From the IMG/VR virus record IMGVR_UViG_3300033145_000525, positions 1 to 26,553 of that record: 26,553 nucleotides of DNA; one strand, given 5' to 3'. Under the pieces are notes generated by a model that saw nothing but the letters and a program-made list of their open reading frames with translations, was not told the origin of the DNA and searched no databases. This document shows positions 22,687 through 26,553 of the stretch, piece by piece (the first letter of the stretch is position 1; each line of letters begins with the position of its first letter). A program made the translations under genes and the position numbers. The DNA is from a virus.

Positions 22687-23225
22687 TATGTTACCCGCTT
22701 CGCGATGAACCGGCCTTTACTATACAACATGGCTTCCCATCCGATTGTGTTGAACAACTTTTTCTGCATCTTCACCATTGCGTCCTCGGTTTTAGCGAAG
22801 CTATCCTTGGCGGCATAGAGCTCTACCATGATGCGGCAATCCTTTTTAGCCACCCGCTGTAGCTCACCGATAACCTGATTCTGTTCCTTGCTGTTCAGGA
22901 ACATGAGTACATAATTAGCCAGTATGATGTCTACTGTATGGTCAAGCAGCGGTATACGTTCCTCACCCAATGTTATCTTGTAGCCGTAATCGTTGCACAT
23001 ATCAAAGGCTACGTTATTCTTGTAACCTATTGAATGTAAGTACTTTACGTTACGTCCGTTGCCGCACCCTATGTCCATTATACCTAAGTCGGTTTCCTTA
23101 AACCAATCAGAGTGGACGTTAGGATTGTGTACCAGTTTATGTAGATACTTCCGCAAGTATGGCGTCGGCCCGTCTCCCCGGCCGCACCGCACACACCATC
23201 GCTCGTTCAAATATTGTCTACTCAT
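22686..23225 (-). CDS. Class I SAM-dependent methyltransferase (179 aa)
   Basis: Residues 47-63 (LGIMDIGCGNGRNVKYL) are a textbook motif I, followed by AFDM (73-76) as the strand-2 acid, IPLLDHTVDIILANYVLMFL (91-110) as motifs III-IV, and a conserved substrate-side helix. A CVRCG pair near residues 11-15 may be half of a small zinc site. No NPPY or PC motif of classical DNA methylases is present, so a small molecule, RNA, protein or an already modified base are more likely targets. The start overlaps the primase stop as ATGA. Confidence 0.7.
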   Translation of the reverse strand: MSRQYLNERWCVRCGRGDGPTPYLRKYLHKLVHNPNVHSDWFKETDLGIMDIGCGNGRNVKYLHSIGYKNNVAFDMCNDYGYKITLGEERIPLLDHTVDIILANYVLMFLNSKEQNQVIGELQRVAKKDCRIMVELYAAKDSFAKTEDAMVKMQKKLFNTIGWEAMLYSKGRFIAKRVT

Positions 23226-24196
23226 ATCACCAACCTATAGTCAAGCAGGTTTATATCCTGCGCCTGGGCTGTTGCGTAGATCTGTTTCCAAATCTCCTCC
23301 CTCGGCGCCTCACCTGCATCTTTGTATCCTTCAAGGTCTATGCGTACAACCGGAACCGTCCGGTGAAGGTTGCCCAGTAACTGGGCCGCTTCCGCATCAG
23401 CGTCGCCCGGATCCAATAGGATCACCACGAGCTTCCATTCAGGCATAAGCTTAATACGCTTAGCCTGCTGTTCGGATATACCCTTACCCAGGGTTGCTAC
23501 AGCACAGCGTCCGACTGCAATAGCGTCAAAAGGTCCTTCGCACACCACCACCACTTCGCTCTGTTTAGCCCAGTCGTAGTTGAAGAATATGCGCCCTTTC
23601 TGCACGCCGGGGGCCGTCCAATACTTCGGCGGCCGTACCCAGTCTCTGTCCTCGTCCTGTATGAAGCCCATGGCTTTACACTGGTCGTCTGCTACGCTGT
23701 CCGGGTCGTAGAGCAGGCGTGCCTGCCATCCAGCTATCTGATCATCCATCCAGAACGGAAATATGAGCGTGTTTGTGGTGTCGAATAAGCCACCGGCGAA
23801 ACGCCTACCGTCTACACAGTAACGCACACCAAAAGAATCACTCAGCTCTTTGTGGTCGAAACCACGCTGCTGTAAGTACAAGCGCGGAGCACTGTCCTCT
23901 TCAAGTGTCGTCAGCTCAACCAATTCGCCCGGTTCCTGTATGTGTGCAGGTAACGGAGCAGGCGGTGGGGGTGGTGGTTGACGCCCAAAGTTGGAACGTC
24001 CTACCAGATCCCCGACACCGCCGGTCTCGCCACATTTGAAGCAGATATAGAGTTCACGTAGGGGGTTGATGTAGAGCTTGCGCTTGCCCGAACAAAACGG
24101 ACAGTCGACGATATACTCTAACCCGTTTTTGCCCCTGGATTCTCTAACCTTGCCGAACTTCTGGAGTAGTATTGGTTTTATGTTGTTTTGGTGCAT
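23222..24196 (-). CDS. DnaG-like DNA primase (zinc finger plus Toprim)
   Basis: An N-terminal CPFC (32-35) and CFKC (52-55) form the four-cysteine zinc ribbon that recognises the priming site. A proline hexamer (residues 74-79) marks the linker. The Toprim part has VVCEGPFDAIAVG (217-229, E220) and ILLDPGDADAE (259-269, D262/D265/D267), the acid pairs that bind catalytic magnesium. At 324 residues it is shorter than cellular DnaG and lacks a C-terminal helicase-binding domain, as in many phage primases. The start at 24196 lies 53 bases inside the helicase gene, without a strong ribosome binding site, so the exact start is open. Confidence 0.88.
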   Translation of the reverse strand: MHQNNIKPILLQKFGKVRESRGKNGLEYIVDCPFCSGKRKLYINPLRELYICFKCGETGGVGDLVGRSNFGRQPPPPPPAPLPAHIQEPGELVELTTLEEDSAPRLYLQQRGFDHKELSDSFGVRYCVDGRRFAGGLFDTTNTLIFPFWMDDQIAGWQARLLYDPDSVADDQCKAMGFIQDEDRDWVRPPKYWTAPGVQKGRIFFNYDWAKQSEVVVVCEGPFDAIAVGRCAVATLGKGISEQQAKRIKLMPEWKLVVILLDPGDADAEAAQLLGNLHRTVPVVRIDLEGYKDAGEAPREEIWKQIYATAQAQDINLLDYRLVI

Positions 24197-25700
24197 GTCT
24201 ATTCACTAATTCTTTATGCATTCCCAGTACGTCATCGCGTTTACCTTCTCGTAACTGTCTTTCCACTTTACCTGCTGTGTCGTCATTGTCGTATAGCCGG
24301 AGAGTTGCTCCCTGGTATATGTTGAACACTGCTTCAGGATTGTCGCGGTTCTTCATAATAGACATAACAAGGTGCCGGTCACACGGAGGCGCCAGCTCAT
24401 CATCATCGTCCAGTATAGCGTCTCCGCGAACTATTTGATCGTCAATCATTTCAGCGTCGTTATGGGTCACGCCAATACCCAGACTCACGTCTACCGCATC
24501 ATTCTTGTGGTAGCCCCAGGCTGTATCGGACATACGCAATATGTCTTTACCGTCAGCCTGTCGTGTTCCCTGTGTAGCGGTCCAAAGTGCCACGTTGTAT
24601 TTACGCGCCAATTCGCCCAGTCCTTCACTTACACGGGTCAAGATTTGATCTTCACGCATGCTTTTGGATACGCGTAACCCAGATGGGTCGAGCCTATCAA
24701 GCCAGTCCACGTACACAGCTTTACATATGTCTGCTTCACCGTGGCGCTTATCCGTGTCTTCTAGCCACATTCTGATAGCCTGTTCGACATCACTTATCGT
24801 GAACCGTCGTTCTGACATATCCACTATCGCGTTATATCCAAAGTACTTGGAATCCGGGCATAACACCCATTGATAGCGTGAGGCTATATGTGCAGGCCAC
24901 TCCGTCACTGGTATCTTAAAGTACTGTGCTGGAATGTCCGCGGCAATTGTGTGGTAACGATGTTTGATTCTATGGCTTTTCAGCTCACACGTTAGAAACA
25001 GCGAACGCCAGCCCGCTGTAATGCTACCGTTCATGAAGTTAATGAGCCCCGTAGTCTTACCGACACCAGGACACGCCACTATCATACCCGTTTCGCCGGC
25101 ACCCAGTCCGCCTGATGTGAACTTATTCAACTGTGTGAGTACGGTCGGTACCCGTGTGAACGTCTCGTAGGTCAGCATAGCTTCCGGGTTCTCGTCGATC
25201 CCGTCCAGCACGATATCGCCACTGCGGCTGATCTGCTCATTCAGCGCTGTAATACGCTGCACGAAGTCTTCTGAACCTTGTCCCGTACTAAGTTGACCGT
25301 GGTATGCCGCAATTTCCTGACTAACGCGTACAGCTTTAATATAGTTTGGCAGCTGTGCCTGGTAGTAATCACTGTTGAGTACGCGTGTGTTAGCGATAGC
25401 CGCCATCACATACGCTAATGAATCGTAGTCCTCCGGCATCAGGATCGTCTGCGTTTGACCGCTCGGATTCCGTAACATACATTGAATGTGTAAACTCAAC
25501 GTAGCGAAATCGGGTAGCTTATTAAACGTTCTGAAGTAATCCTGCAGCGTCTCCAATACAAGTCGACACGGTTCCATATCAACGTCGGTCAGCTCCAGAT
25601 AACCCAGGGTACTGCGAAATAATTTTTCGTCCCAGGCTAAATGTGCAATCAGACCAATCTGATAATCTCTCGTGAAAAACCCACCTGCTTGTTGTGTCAT
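24144..25700 (-). CDS. DnaB-like replicative helicase
   Basis: The RecA-like core carries Walker A ACPGVGKTT (209-217, K215), FLTCEL (235-240) where DnaB has its catalytic glutamate, Walker B AVYVDWLDRL (D around 318), and ALWTATQGTRQ, matching motif H3 with its sensor glutamine. Residues 1-160 are helical, with a DnaB-type N-terminal domain arrangement, and the last ~40 residues are charged and flexible. It is expected to form a hexamer unwinding DNA at the fork and pair with the following primase. AAGGAG lies before the ATG, which overlaps the previous stop (ATGA). Confidence 0.88.
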   Translation of the reverse strand: MTQQAGGFFTRDYQIGLIAHLAWDEKLFRSTLGYLELTDVDMEPCRLVLETLQDYFRTFNKLPDFATLSLHIQCMLRNPSGQTQTILMPEDYDSLAYVMAAIANTRVLNSDYYQAQLPNYIKAVRVSQEIAAYHGQLSTGQGSEDFVQRITALNEQISRSGDIVLDGIDENPEAMLTYETFTRVPTVLTQLNKFTSGGLGAGETGMIVACPGVGKTTGLINFMNGSITAGWRSLFLTCELKSHRIKHRYHTIAADIPAQYFKIPVTEWPAHIASRYQWVLCPDSKYFGYNAIVDMSERRFTISDVEQAIRMWLEDTDKRHGEADICKAVYVDWLDRLDPSGLRVSKSMREDQILTRVSEGLGELARKYNVALWTATQGTRQADGKDILRMSDTAWGYHKNDAVDVSLGIGVTHNDAEMIDDQIVRGDAILDDDDELAPPCDRHLVMSIMKNRDNPEAVFNIYQGATLRLYDNDDTAGKVERQLREGKRDDVLGMHKELVNRHAPKQHKTNTTPEVRQG

Positions 25701-26314
25701 AGTCCCGTCGCTCCTTCATTGACTAGGTCACCGAATTGCCCGATCCGGCGTTCCAGTTCTCTAAGATTCTCACCCGCACGCTTACGTATGAAATCACGTA
25801 AGCGTCTATCCTTGCGTAGTTCGGTGTATGCGAGTTCCCCAAACAGATCGAACAGCCTGTCACTAAATGGTTTGTGGTACATTAACCTGAACCACGACGT
25901 GAACGGCGTCTTAAAGTTTGCTAGAATCTCTTCTGAGGATTCGTAGAGTTTTGGTATCATTCGGGTTTCGAAATCAGCAAGTATCTGAACTTGAGATATC
26001 CATCCGGCAAATGCGTTCTGCCCATGGTTGCTGTTATGTTTGATATAGCGCTCTAGCGCTTTCGTAGTTGCAAAGTCCTTCGGCGTGATGTAACGGTGAT
26101 TACTACGCGTCAACGTCGTAAAATTCGTATCTATGTAATCACGAACATCAATGTTGTTGTCGAGGCACAGTTTTCCAATACGCCTGAGCGCCTTGTAATG
26201 CCTGTGCGTCCAGTACTGGTCGCCGCGTCCTCTGCTAGTTTGATAGCGCGTGGACATCTGGGTGTAAAACTCATCCCAGGCGGCGTAGCCTAATTCGTCA
26301 ATCCTGTCCATCAT
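25697..26314 (-). CDS. Unknown helical protein before the helicase (205 aa)
   Basis: Two consecutive ATGs (26314, 26311) follow AGGGG by about nine bases; the first is used. The sequence is helix-rich and basic, with aromatic residues in the middle (FTSWFRLMYHKPF) and a very charged C-terminus (LRKDRRLRDFIRKRAG). Phage helicase loaders often lie directly before the replicative helicase, so that role is possible, but no AAA+ motif or loader signature is visible. It overlaps the upstream helicase-like gene by 17 bases. Confidence 0.65.
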   Translation of the reverse strand: MMDRIDELGYAAWDEFYTQMSTRYQTSRGRGDQYWTHRHYKALRRIGKLCLDNNIDVRDYIDTNFTTLTRSNHRYITPKDFATTKALERYIKHNSNHGQNAFAGWISQVQILADFETRMIPKLYESSEEILANFKTPFTSWFRLMYHKPFSDRLFDLFGELAYTELRKDRRLRDFIRKRAGENLRELERRIGQFGDLVNEGATGL

Positions 26315-26553
26315 TGTCAGGTACCCCTAAAAATGGTATTTCATCGATGTCATCCAGCCATACCTGCTGGAATCCCAATTCAGTGTATGCCTTCTCCCGA
26401 GAGCGGTCGTCGCGCAGTATAGGTCCCGCACGCATATGACCACGTTTATCTCGGTCAGTGTCCCACGGGTGCCAGAAATCGATTAGGAAGGACCCTTCCT
26501 TACCTTCGACGTTCCTGCTCTCACGACCCGGGATCTGCTTGGCAACTAAGTCA
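26298..26553 (-). CDS. Superfamily 2 helicase, C-terminal end (5' end outside window)
   Basis: An open frame from the right edge runs for 84 residues to a TGA at 26298. It contains AKQIPGRESR, the Q-x-x-GR-x-x-R motif VI with its arginine finger, followed by GSFLIDFWHPWD, the strand that usually follows motif VI in phage-type DEAD/DEAH and SNF2-like helicases. The acidic tail DDIDEIPFLGVPD closes the protein. Only the end of the second RecA domain is seen, so the helicase class is uncertain. It leads the visible part of the replication operon. Confidence 0.7.
   Translation of the reverse strand, partial: DLVAKQIPGRESRNVEGKEGSFLIDFWHPWDTDRDKRGHMRAGPILRDDRSREKAYTELGFQQVWLDDIDEIPFLGVPDNDGQD

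Noticed and set aside
1-26553. tRNA, rRNA or plus-strand genes
   Set aside because: No cloverleaf-like segment was noticed by eye, intergenic space is almost nil, and all plus-strand frames are shadows. A covariance-model scan was not possible here.

Overview
The window looks like the DNA replication, recombination and nucleotide-metabolism block of a tailed double-stranded DNA bacteriophage. Nearly every base is coding. All 36 gene calls lie on the minus strand, joined by ATGA or TAATG stop/start overlaps and AGGAG-type ribosome binding sites. The enzyme set (DnaB-like helicase, primase, family A DNA polymerase, RecA-like recombinase, RuvC-like nuclease, dNMP kinase, HNH endonuclease) is typical of a lytic phage. 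No capsid, tail, integrase, tRNA or CRISPR feature is visible. One gene carries a classical lipobox signal, so the host is a bacterium and possibly Gram-negative; the sequence does not identify it further.

In transcription order (high to low coordinates) the window opens with the tail of a superfamily 2 helicase (26298-26553), an unknown helical protein, a DnaB-like helicase and a zinc-finger/Toprim primase. Two SAM-dependent methyltransferase-like genes and a GT8-like glycosyltransferase follow (21389-23225), an unusual insertion between primase and polymerase. Next comes a large polymerase that fuses a family-4 uracil-DNA glycosylase-like domain, a DEDDy proofreading exonuclease and a PolA domain (18572-21379). 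A probable DNA-binding protein with an Ala/Pro hexapeptide repeat tail follows (17144-18556), closed by a strong intrinsic terminator (17102-17134).

Beyond the terminator are a lipoprotein, a RecA/UvsX-like ATPase, two unknowns, a degenerate-looking exonuclease-like protein, a short membrane protein (13419-13598), a short coiled-coil protein, a dNMP kinase, a HhH-GPD glycosylase-like protein, a four-CxxC zinc protein and a 477-residue protein with a possible winged helix. A C(UUCG)G hairpin (10086-10107) then precedes a compact UDG-like protein.

The region 4625-9730 holds the most unusual genes. These are a GHKL ATPase fused to a HExxHxxGxxH metalloprotease, a free-standing HNH endonuclease whose ribosome binding site is buried in a perfect 15-bp hairpin, a HAD phosphatase, a large protein with a PD-(D/E)XK-like motif, and a RuvC-like resolvase. 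From 747 to 4628 there are eight unrecognised genes, several with acidic disordered tails and one with a 239-base out-of-frame overlap. The left edge cuts through a GT4-like glycosyltransferase.

The helicase, primase, polymerase and DNA-binding protein would form the replisome. The RecA-like, RuvC-like and PD-(D/E)XK-like proteins would serve recombination or processing. The dNMP kinase and HAD protein may adjust nucleotide pools. Three separate DNA-glycosylase-like domains, together with methyl- and glycosyl-transferases, raise the possibility that this phage makes, protects or polices non-canonical bases. That last point is inference.
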